A stretch of DNA of 5,064 bases from Patescibacteria group bacterium (lineage in GTDB: Bacteria > Patescibacteriota > Patescibacteriia > UBA2591 > UBA6264), in assembly GCA_018896315.1 (NCBI GenBank), contig JAHIMV010000144.1, positions 1-5,064 of the forward strand. Direction: 5' to 3'. The notes beneath the pieces were generated by a model. The model had not been told where the DNA came from and did not search any database. It saw only the letters and a program-made list of their open reading frames with translations. The translations under genes were made by a program, and so were the position numbers. Below, piece by piece: positions 1-4,861 of this stretch (positions are counted from its first letter, which is position 1; each line of letters opens with the position of its first letter).

Positions 1-95
1 ATGGCTCGGGCAATGGAATGCTTGCCCGCCGATATGGAGGGATGTGGGAACCTGGATAATTAGAAACCCTTTGCTTACCTACCCTTAATCTGGTT
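1..95. other. GC-rich hairpin segment, possible edge of a structured RNA
   Basis: This stretch is much richer in G and C than the rest of the window. It contains a perfect 7-bp stem, CGGGCAA at about 7-13 pairing with TTGCCCG at about 22-28 around an 8-base loop. Further right, AACCTGGATAA (about 50-60) can pair imperfectly with TTAATCTGGTT (about 86-96). In an AT-rich genome such GC-rich islands are often structural RNA genes. I looked for tRNA, 5S rRNA, SRP RNA, RNase P and tmRNA signatures and found none. A plus-strand frame is open from base 1 to a stop at 61-63, but its 20 residues do not look like a protein C-terminus. The strand is unknown and the segment is cut by the window edge. Confidence 0.22.
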
Positions 96-109
96 AATTC
101 TTGTATAAA

Positions 110-571
110 TTATTTTTTATTGAACTGTGGAAATTTATAGGCGAGTTTAAGATCAAGTGGAAGCTCAGCAACTACTTTATACCCTTTCTCTCCCTCACCT
201 TTCCCTTGCACCTTGAAAGTATATATACCCTTTTTTGTGATACGTAGCCCCTTGATACTTATACGACTCCTAAACCTTGGAATGCCCTTTTTAATCTTAA
301 ACTTATTTTCAAACTGTCCTAATAATTTCTTATCTGGATCTAATAATTCAATTTTAATTTCCAAAACATTATCTTTAACTTTATTTATATTCTCAAAAAC
401 CCAAAAACTAACCAGTTGAAATTCAATTGGGACGATAAGTTTGTCATCCTTGGGCGCTTTAGCTTGATCAATAACTAAGTTTATTTCTTCTATACAGTCA
501 AATAAACTTAATAAATTACTTTCCTTATCCACTGATGATTTTTGACATAAAATTGACCAAATGTGTTTCAT
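110..571 (-). CDS. Conserved-looking small protein of unknown function (DUF6941-like?)
   Basis: A 153-residue soluble protein with no signal peptide or membrane segment. The start, MKHIWSILCQKSSVDKE, followed by an LLSLFDCIEEI stretch, resembles small beta-sandwich proteins of the DUF6941 type, which begin with a hydrophobic strand, a Cys and a short charged turn before 'LSLF..IE.I'. The remainder alternates short beta-strand-like segments (EFQLVSFWVFEN, VLEIKIELLDP, GIYTFKVQG) with basic loops, consistent with an all-beta fold. This is family resemblance from memory, and no enzymatic motif is visible. The ATG at 569-571 is preceded by an A/T-only leader without a Shine-Dalgarno sequence. The gene begins 32 bp downstream of the antitoxin stop on the same strand, so it may be co-transcribed with the toxin-antitoxin pair, though a weak AT-rich promoter of its own cannot be excluded. 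No terminator hairpin follows the stop. Confidence 0.8.
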   Translation of the reverse strand: MKHIWSILCQKSSVDKESNLLSLFDCIEEINLVIDQAKAPKDDKLIVPIEFQLVSFWVFENINKVKDNVLEIKIELLDPDKKLLGQFENKFKIKKGIPRFRSRISIKGLRITKKGIYTFKVQGKGEGEKGYKVVAELPLDLKLAYKFPQFNKK

Positions 572-603
572 ATAATTTATATTAATTTATAATTTATTCC
601 ATT

Positions 604-987
604 CTAATTGGATTGCCATACCCTACTTTTTGTTTCAGACACCCTACTTTTTGTTTCAGATAACCGAGGATATAAGACTAAAATCGGACAATCGAAAATT
701 TCTGCTAAATTTTCTGATGTAAAATTAAGATTTTTCATTATTCTGTTTAATAAATCTATCCCTATATTTACATCGGCATTTTCAACTTTTGACACTACTT
801 TTTGTGTTGTACCAATCATTTTAGCTAATGCTTGTTGTGTTAATCCATTCTCTTCTCTAACTTTAAACACTTCTACCGCAAACTTTATTCTAACCTTAGC
901 AGCTTCGGAATGTCGCAAAAAATCTTTGTCCTTTTTGGCCTCTGCCATTGGGTCTTTAGTTAAAATTTTTTTATTCGTATTTTTCAT
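604..987 (-). CDS. XRE-family antitoxin (HigA-like)
   Basis: A 127-residue DNA-binding protein, probably the antitoxin that binds the toxin encoded just upstream and represses the shared promoter. Residues about 38-92 form a Cro/C1-type helix-turn-helix: VREENGLTQQALAKMIGTT gives helices 1-2, followed by QKVVSKVENADVNIGIDLLNRI, with the usual 'LTQ..LA...G..Q..VSK.E' pattern. The N-terminus (residues 1-37) is charged and helical. The ATG at 985-987 lies inside the toxin gene, so the two overlap by 17 bp and are probably translationally coupled. An odd feature is the C-terminus, where residues 110-123 are two exact copies of SETKSRV encoded by a 21-bp tandem duplication, followed by WQSN and a TAG stop. 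That tail lies beyond the HTH and may be a recent addition. HigA is the best fit from the toxin-first gene order; other XRE antitoxins are possible. Confidence 0.88.
   Translation of the reverse strand: MKNTNKKILTKDPMAEAKKDKDFLRHSEAAKVRIKFAVEVFKVREENGLTQQALAKMIGTTQKVVSKVENADVNIGIDLLNRIMKNLNFTSENLAEIFDCPILVLYPRLSETKSRVSETKSRVWQSN
621..662. repeat. 21-bp in-frame tandem duplication in the antitoxin 3' end
   Basis: Two adjacent 21-bp units (621-641 and 642-662) differ only at the penultimate base (c versus t). Each encodes SETKSRV on the minus strand, so the duplication adds seven residues without shifting the frame. Near-identity suggests a recent slippage or duplication event. Confidence 0.9.
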
Positions 988-1399
988 AATTTTTTTTATT
1001 TTTTATAAATTTATTACGATATTCATTGGTTTTGTTAAGATATCTTTTTATTTTTCCTTTTTCCGCTGAAGTCTTATAATTGTCTGGTTTGTCAAAAGCA
1101 TTTAGTAAAATCATTTTATTATTGTGACGAAAAAACAATAACCTAATAAGAGTATTTTTATTTTTTCTATGGGTTATTTCAAAAAAAGGATAATCTTTTA
1201 ATGGTTTTGCTATTGGTTTAACTGGCCTTCCGTCACACACTCCCGCTATATGCTTTATTTTTTCATTTATATCTGCGAAAATATTAAGATTATAATTCTT
1301 CTTTTTGGGCGAATCTTTATCGGTTGAAATATATTGTTCAAGGTATTTTTTAACAGGAGAAACCCCCTCTTCTTCATCAAAATAATAAACAACTTCCAT
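971..1399 (-). CDS. HigB/RelE-superfamily toxin (phage Gp49-like)
   Basis: A 142-residue basic protein, probably a ribosome-dependent mRNA interferase toxin of the RelE/HigB fold in the Gp49-like branch. The N-terminus (VVYYFDEEEGVSPVKKYLEQ) gives the first strand and helix typical of that branch, where a residue pair before 'SPV..(Y/F)L' is usual. Residues about 61-121 carry the core: KPIAKPLKDYPFFEI, then RLLFFRHNNKMILLNAF, then a basic C-terminal helix (KTSAEKGKIKRYLNK). This matches the family order 'KPL....L.ELR......R..Y......ILLH.F.KK....P..EI..A'. Arg86 and Arg91 are candidate RNA-contacting residues, by family analogy only. It is the first gene of the pair and overlaps the antitoxin by 17 bp. 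The ATG at 1397-1399 has no Shine-Dalgarno but lies about 48 nt below a strong promoter. The length is slightly above the usual ~110-120 residues because of a Lys/Asn-rich tail after residue 123. Confidence 0.87.
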   Translation of the reverse strand: MEVVYYFDEEEGVSPVKKYLEQYISTDKDSPKKKNYNLNIFADINEKIKHIAGVCDGRPVKPIAKPLKDYPFFEITHRKNKNTLIRLLFFRHNNKMILLNAFDKPDNYKTSAEKGKIKRYLNKTNEYRNKFIKNKKNYEKYE

Positions 1400-1453
1400 C
1401 TATATAATATTTTAATTTTATTAAAAATAAATTCAACAAGTATCATATAATGT

Positions 1454-1483
1454 ATTATATCCAATTGGATATAAAGATGTCAA
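1454..1483 (-). promoter_or_regulatory. Near-consensus sigma70-type promoter of the toxin-antitoxin operon
   Basis: On the minus strand a perfect -35 TTGACA (1478-1483) is followed after 18 bp by a perfect -10 TATAAT (1454-1459). The predicted transcription start is near 1447, leaving an A/T-rich leader of about 48 nt before the toxin ATG. Both hexamers match consensus exactly, so strong repression would be expected, and the spacer is occupied by a palindrome. Confidence 0.8.
1455..1474. promoter_or_regulatory. Perfect 20-bp palindrome, probable antitoxin operator
   Basis: TTATATCCAATTGGATATAA is a perfect dyad centred in the promoter spacer and overlapping five of the six bases of the -10. 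Occupancy would block RNA polymerase. Such a site at a toxin-antitoxin promoter is most simply the operator of the XRE antitoxin dimer (inference). The core AATTGGA recurs as a half-site at about 1523-1529, and ATTGGAT occurs at the antitoxin 3' end at about 607-613. Confidence 0.65.
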
Positions 1484-1491
1484 GTAAATAT

Positions 1492-1500
1492 TGTGGATAA
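1492..1500 (-). other. Single DnaA-box consensus match
   Basis: The minus strand reads TTATCCACA, an exact match to the classic 9-mer DnaA box, located just upstream of the toxin promoter -35. No second box or AT-rich unwinding cluster of origin type is nearby, so this is a site match only and not an origin call. Confidence 0.3.
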
Positions 1501-1534
1501 CTTTCTAATAAAAAATCCCCACAATTGGACTGAG

Positions 1535-1552
1535 TAGGGGGACAGCGCCCGC
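1535..1552 (+). repeat. Inverted (iREP-like) copy of the GC-rich repeat core
   Basis: The plus strand carries GGGGGACAGCGCCC at 1537-1550, the reverse complement of the GGGCGCTGTCCC core repeated at 1952-2129. It lies about 45 bp beyond the stop of the transposase remnant and in opposite orientation to the array on the other side. A GTAG tetranucleotide directly precedes the G-run, at 1534-1537, which resembles the tetranucleotide head of REP sequences recognised by RAYT proteins. Whether that resemblance is functional is unknown. Confidence 0.65.
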
Positions 1553-1594
1553 CCTCTCTATGCCGCATTGTTCCTATCTTTTCAGGCGATTCGA

Positions 1595-1900
1595 TTAAGA
1601 AATACAATCCATCTTTTTTACAAATTCCTCAGAACCCAGAGATCGACCAGTTAAAGTGTGTTTTCTAATTTTTTCAATCTCATCTTCTTTACTATTCTCC
1701 CTAAGATACTCTTCCCAATTATTTATTGGCATCAAGTCGGATAAGTCAGCCAAACTAATTCCATTGGTATCTCTCTTTTCTATATGAGCTAAAGCGCTAG
1801 ACCATTTCCATTCCCAGGCATTCTTAACTAATCCCGCTCTTTCCGGATTTTTTTCGACATACCTAATAACAGCGTTGCTATTCTTGGCATAGTATAAATC
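1595..1900 (-). pseudogene. 3' remnant of a REP-associated tyrosine transposase (RAYT / TnpA_REP)
   Basis: Reading the minus strand from 1900 gives about 101 codons that end at TAA 1595-1597. The translation includes AVIRYVEKNPERAGLVK, then AWEWKWSSALAHI, then HTLTGRSLGSEEFVKKM. This order, 'RY(V/I)..NP.RA.LV..A..W.WSS' followed by 'TGR.LGSEEF', is the hallmark C-terminal part of REP-associated Y1 transposases (RAYT, HUH superfamily), which cut and join single-stranded REP hairpins. The N-terminal two thirds, including the HUH motif and most of the Y1 domain, are absent. An in-frame TAA at 1901-1903 precedes the fragment, and no usable in-frame start codon lies ahead of the conserved part. 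The usual basic C-terminal extension after LGSEEF is cut short, and more stops follow. Flanking REP-like copies in opposite orientations support the identification. Confidence 0.85.
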
Positions 1901-1929
1901 TTAATTTAAATTCTACTTCTGTCAAGTTT

Positions 1930-1967
1930 ACAAACAAAACCCGCTAAAACCTAATAAGAAAGCGGGT
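1930..1967 (-). terminator. Terminator-like hairpin downstream of the phosphatase operon
   Basis: On the minus strand ACCCGCT (1961-1967) pairs perfectly with AGCGGGT (1939-1945) around a 15-base loop, followed by TTTTGTTTG. The 7-bp GC-rich stem and interrupted U-tract would suit a weak intrinsic terminator for transcripts from the 2130-4570 operon. The right arm is part of repeat unit A, and it recurs at 2011-2017 without the pairing partner. Confidence 0.45.
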
Positions 1968-2129
1968 AATTAAGCAGGGGCGCTGTCCCTTTTTATACTC
2001 TTTAATAAGAAAGCGGGTTATCAAGCAGGGGCGCTGTCCCCTTTTTATAAGCAGTCCCCCTTTTATAAGCAGGGGCGTTGTCCCCCTTTTATCCCTTTTA
2101 TACTTTTATAGCAGGGGTGCTGTCCCCTT
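1952..2129. repeat. REP-like array of GC-rich repeats, five copies in one orientation
   Basis: The core GCAGGGGCGCTGTCCC occurs at 1974-1989 and 2025-2040. A truncated copy, GCAG directly followed by TCCCCC, is at 2051-2060. Variants are at 2069-2086 (GTTG for GCTG) and 2111-2127 (GTGCTG). The first two lie in a 51-bp unit (1952-2002 and from 2003) that also carries TAATAAGAAAGCGGGT. The later copies share CTTTTATA spacers at shorter, irregular spacing. Each intact core can form a small G4/C4 hairpin. The array occupies the whole gap between the phosphatase stop codon and the transposase remnant, and a copy in the opposite orientation lies beyond the remnant at 1535-1552. Confidence 0.85.
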
Positions 2130-3065
2130 TTATCCTTTATTAATACTTTCTTCAAATTTTATACCGTTATCAATTAATTCTTCTAACAAATCCTTGTTAA
2201 TTTCTTCTTGAAAATTATATGTATTTCCAGTTTCCTTATCTTCTTTATGATATTTTACAATGATGTGAGGACTGTTGCAGTCTCCATTGGTTGGATTTAT
2301 TATTTCTACACTAAATCCATCTAAATAACCAAAATATCCTTCTTTTAAAAATTCCTCAAACTTACTTCTCTCTTCTTCTCCTTTGACTTTCTCTATTATT
2401 TTAGCTAAAAAAGCAGTTATTGCAGCTGGAGCGCTAAAATAACGTTCTAATGTAGGATTATATTCTTTTTCTTTGTCTTTTACTAATTCATCCCATTTTT
2501 TCTCAACATTCACATATTTTAAAATTAATTTTGCAACTTGAGCTGATATTCTTGTATAAGTTATCGCTTTTTTGTCTTTCAATTCTTGGGCCATATTATC
2601 GCTTTTTTCAACTATAAATTTTAACCAATCACCCTTTTTAGCTGCCTGTATCAAAGATTGATCAACCTCTGAATCCTTTGAAAAAGCAAAACTAAGAAGT
2701 TTTTCGTTTGATAATTTAGTTCCGATATTTATTTCTTTATCCAGTTTTTTCTTTAATTCTTCTAAATTTTCTTCTCCTGTAATTTCGTCTTTAATACCTC
2801 CCATAATAAATCCTGCTGTTTCTAATGTTCTTAAGCTTGATGCTCCAAATCCTATAGACTGTTCTATGTCTTTTCTATTTTCTGGGCCAAAATCAGGTGC
2901 ATTTTTAATACATTCTTTTCTAGATTCTGGAATTATTCCTACGCCAGCTCCTTCTGCCATCTTGCTTGGTTTTTCTCCATGCCTAAAAAAAGATAAAAAA
3001 ATCTTTGAGTCAAAATTTTCCTTTTCTTTGCCACTCTCTATATTAAAATTTTGTTCACTTTTCAT
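2130..3065 (-). CDS. Histidine phosphatase superfamily protein, second catalytic His apparently lost
   Basis: A 311-residue cytoplasmic protein without signal or membrane segments. The N-terminal strand FLSFFRHGEK (residues 23-32) contains the Arg-His-Gly motif whose His29 would be the phospho-acceptor in this superfamily (phosphoglycerate mutase, SixA and relatives). SSLRTLETAGF (76-86) matches the 'S...R..ETA' motif that supplies a phosphate-binding Arg (Arg79). The segment RYFSAPAAITAFLAKII (208-224) sits where family members carry a 'SHG..I..LL' strand-turn-helix, but SH is replaced by SA and no His is present there. The only later histidines are His267 and His272 near the C-terminus. The protein may therefore be weakly active or inactive, or use another residue. 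The ATG at 3063-3065 lies 29 bp after the upstream gene stop, suggesting one operon. There is no Shine-Dalgarno. The stop runs straight into the REP-like array. The substrate is unknown. Confidence 0.8.
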   Translation of the reverse strand: MKSEQNFNIESGKEKENFDSKIFLSFFRHGEKPSKMAEGAGVGIIPESRKECIKNAPDFGPENRKDIEQSIGFGASSLRTLETAGFIMGGIKDEITGEENLEELKKKLDKEINIGTKLSNEKLLSFAFSKDSEVDQSLIQAAKKGDWLKFIVEKSDNMAQELKDKKAITYTRISAQVAKLILKYVNVEKKWDELVKDKEKEYNPTLERYFSAPAAITAFLAKIIEKVKGEEERSKFEEFLKEGYFGYLDGFSVEIINPTNGDCNSPHIIVKYHKEDKETGNTYNFQEEINKDLLEELIDNGIKFEESINKG

Positions 3066-3094
3066 AATAAATAAATTTAATTATTAAATATATA

Positions 3095-4570
3095 TTATAA
3101 CACTTTAACTACGCCATCAAAAGCGTTTACCTCAACTAAATCTCCATCTTTTAAAACTTTTGTTGCTGTTTTTGTTCCAATAATACAAGGAATTTTAAAT
3201 TCTCTACTAACTATAGCTGCATGTGAAGTGATTCCTCCAACGTCATTGACAATAGCGCCTGCTTTAGTCATTAAGGGAACCATTGATGGTTGTGTGTTTG
3301 TTGTTACTAAAATATCCCCTTTATTAAATTTTTTTCTTGTTTTTTCCATACTCTCTGGGAATATTATTTTAACCCTACCCTTAACTTTCCCTGGATAAGC
3401 CACAGTTCCTTTTATTTCTTTTTCTATAATGAGATTTTTTTTTATTTTTATTAATAATCTTTGAGCCTTATCGCCTGCCATTATATCGTATTTCTTATTC
3501 TTTACTATTATTGCCATACATTTTTTTCTTTTTTTAATTTCTTCAATAGATAAAACCTCTTTGTTTTTAATTGAATTTGATATATCTTGTAATGTATAAA
3601 AATTTAAAAAATCAAATAAACTTATTTTTAACCTTTTGCTTATTTCCTTAAAAAATGGCATAAACACAATTTCCACTCCTGCCCAAAGGTTTTTTATTTC
3701 AAATCTATACCAAGCAAATTCTTTTAACATTTTAGAAAAAATAATAAGCTTTTTATTGTTTTTACATTCTTTAATTATTTTATTTTGCTGATAAGGCAAT
3801 TTTTTTAAAAAAATATCATTTTCTTTTATGTCTTTTTCTAATTTATTTAAATATTTTCTATCTTGCAAAAATCGTTTTTCCATTACATTAAGTATTTTGT
3901 TTGTATCGTAAATATTAATATAAAAGGAAGGATAATTATTAACATGTTTTAAAAAAGATTTTTTAATCCCTCCTTTATTTTTTTTACTCTTTAAAATTCT
4001 TAACCAATCTCTTCTTTCTCTTTCTATTAAACCTAATCTTGTAGGAGTTGCTAAAGTTATTAGCTTTTTGTTAATTTCTGTTAAGGGATAATTTTTTATT
4101 AATATATCTTTTATTAGACATACTGGCCCTATCTCTACTTCAGGTCTAGTAGCCCTAAAATAAGCTGCCATTTCTATTAAATGTTTTGAAAATTTTTCCC
4201 AAAATTTTTCCAAATCTTTATCGTCAATATTTGATAAATTTATACTGTTAATTTTATTTAAAATATTTCTATTTTCTTTAATAAGAATATCGTATTTTGA
4301 AATTAAATTTTTTATCCTGTTTTTCTTTAAAAAATAACTGCCGTGTTCTCTTTTAACTTTCTTATATGCTCTTTCCGAATAAAAATTAATAACATGATTA
4401 ATCTTTTCAATAAAAGACAGATATTCAGCAATATTATTACCTATAATTTCTGGAAAATCTTTTGTTGCTCTGGCAAATAAATCGACCACAAAAGTAGAAT
4501 ATTTTTCTTCCCAGGTAACTACATATTTTTCTTGAAACCGATTTTTTATAAATTTTGGTTTACTTTTCAT
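3095..4570 (-). CDS. Stand-alone PEP-utilizer (phosphohistidine swivelling) domain protein
   Basis: A 491-residue protein from ATG 4568-4570. Its last ~105 residues (387-491) are a PEP-utilizing-enzyme mobile domain: GTVAYPGKVKGRV, then GDILVTTNTQPSMVPLM, then GGITSHAAIVSREFKIPCIIGT and DGDLVEVNAFDGVV. His450 in TSHAAIVSRE is the residue phosphorylated in PEP synthase and pyruvate phosphate dikinase. Those enzymes also need an ATP-grasp domain and a PEP-binding TIM barrel, and both are absent here. Residues 1-386 are instead Lys/Asn/Ile-rich and mostly helical, with a conserved-looking ATPTRLGLIERERRDWL (about 174-190) and a KKRKKCMAIIVKNKKYDIMAG stretch just before the swivelling domain. A catalytic partner in trans, or a phospho-carrier role, is inferred. 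A TTG at 4586-4588 would add six residues, but the promoter -10 overlaps that extension, so I prefer the ATG. The phosphatase gene follows after 29 bp. Confidence 0.85.
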   Translation of the reverse strand: MKSKPKFIKNRFQEKYVVTWEEKYSTFVVDLFARATKDFPEIIGNNIAEYLSFIEKINHVINFYSERAYKKVKREHGSYFLKKNRIKNLISKYDILIKENRNILNKINSINLSNIDDKDLEKFWEKFSKHLIEMAAYFRATRPEVEIGPVCLIKDILIKNYPLTEINKKLITLATPTRLGLIERERRDWLRILKSKKNKGGIKKSFLKHVNNYPSFYINIYDTNKILNVMEKRFLQDRKYLNKLEKDIKENDIFLKKLPYQQNKIIKECKNNKKLIIFSKMLKEFAWYRFEIKNLWAGVEIVFMPFFKEISKRLKISLFDFLNFYTLQDISNSIKNKEVLSIEEIKKRKKCMAIIVKNKKYDIMAGDKAQRLLIKIKKNLIIEKEIKGTVAYPGKVKGRVKIIFPESMEKTRKKFNKGDILVTTNTQPSMVPLMTKAGAIVNDVGGITSHAAIVSREFKIPCIIGTKTATKVLKDGDLVEVNAFDGVVKVL

Positions 4571-4576
4571 ATTTTC

Positions 4577-4603
4577 ACTATACCACAATTAAATTATTAT
4601 CAA
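4577..4603 (-). promoter_or_regulatory. Extended -10 promoter giving a probable leaderless mRNA
   Basis: The minus strand shows TGG directly before TATAGT (-10 at 4577-4582), an extended -10, with TTGATA (4598-4603) 15 bp upstream as a shortish-spaced -35. The start point about 7 nt downstream falls at or next to the ATG at 4568-4570, which implies a leaderless transcript and argues against the TTG start at 4588. Confidence 0.5.
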
Positions 4604-4627
4604 AGGTTTGAACATCCGTTTTGGGGT

Positions 4628-4658
4628 AAAAAAATAATCGCTTAATAAAGCGATTATT
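4628..4658 (-). terminator. AT-rich intrinsic terminator hairpin, minus strand
   Basis: A perfect 11-bp stem (4633-4643 with 4648-4658) has an AATA tetraloop. On the minus strand the hairpin is followed by a run of seven T that begins in the stem foot, while on the plus strand it is followed by A residues. It would stop leftward transcription arriving from the ncRNA side and so insulate the 3095-4570 gene's own promoter. Confidence 0.5.
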
Positions 4659-4660
4659 AA

Positions 4661-4830
4661 AATAGCTCCCTTGGTGGGACGATTTTTTTATCCCGCACAG
4701 AACTATATTCTGGTGCGTGGCGAACTTTTAAGTGGGTAGATTTAGTTAAATGTCCTGAAATGATGATAGAAAAAATCCAAATTCTATTGCAGTTAATTAC
4801 AAAAAAATAAAACATTGTTAAAATCTATTT
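4661..4830. other. Gene-poor spacer with a small hairpin, no supported gene
   Basis: A 9-bp hairpin is formed by CGCAC+AGAA (4694-4702) and TTCT+GTGCG (4708-4717) with one bulged G and a CTATA loop. Just left of it GGGA (4676-4679) can pair either with TCCC at 4667-4670 or with TCCC at 4690-4693. Open frames of about 50 codons exist on both strands here, but neither has convincing start signals. The rest is A/T-rich spacer. Confidence 0.4.
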
Positions 4831-4861
4831 AAAAAGAATCCCCGGGTCTTACGACCCGGGG
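4831..4861 (-). terminator. Strong intrinsic terminator of the small RNA
   Basis: On the minus strand CCCCGGGTC (4853-4861) pairs perfectly with GACCCGGGG (4840-4848) across a GTAA tetraloop of the GNRA class, followed by ATTCTTTTT. The 9-bp, mostly G-C stem plus U-run is a textbook Rho-independent terminator. The plus strand lacks a U-run after the stem. Confidence 0.88.

Noticed and set aside
608..1069. Plus-strand open frame opposite the toxin-antitoxin genes
   Set aside because: It is antisense to two recognisable genes, its Phe/Ile/Ser-rich translation mirrors Lys/Asn-rich codons on the other strand, and it has no initiation signal.
1267..1464. Minus-strand open frame of 65 codons overlapping the toxin start
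   Set aside because: It overlaps the toxin gene in another frame and begins within the promoter -10 region, so it would lie outside the main transcript.
1492..1500. Replication origin
   Set aside because: A single DnaA box without a cluster, iterons or neighbouring dnaA/dnaN genes is insufficient.
1891..1925. TTGACA (1920-1925) with TATACT (1891-1896) as a promoter reading into the transposase remnant
   Set aside because: The 23-bp spacing is too long for a normal sigma70 promoter, and hexamers at 16-18 bp match -10 poorly. It might be a promoter disrupted by a small insertion.
1952..2129. CRISPR array
   Set aside because: Units are irregularly spaced (18 to 51 bp), spacers share sequence with one another, and no cas gene is present; a REP-like array fits better.
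2866..3087. Plus-strand open frame opposite the phosphatase N-terminus
   Set aside because: It lies antisense to the Arg-His-Gly region of a supported gene and its translation is low in features.
4667..4690. Plus-strand terminator TCCC-TTGGT-GGGA followed by a T-run
   Set aside because: The stem is only 4 bp, and no plus-strand transcript is supported upstream.
4657..4815. Minus-strand ATG frame of 52 codons after the small-RNA terminator, and an overlapping plus-strand frame (4661-4810)
   Set aside because: Both strands are open over the same bases, the plus frame has no start codon, and the minus frame lacks a promoter and ribosome site and ends inside a hairpin stem. No family is recognisable, though a short peptide cannot be strictly excluded.
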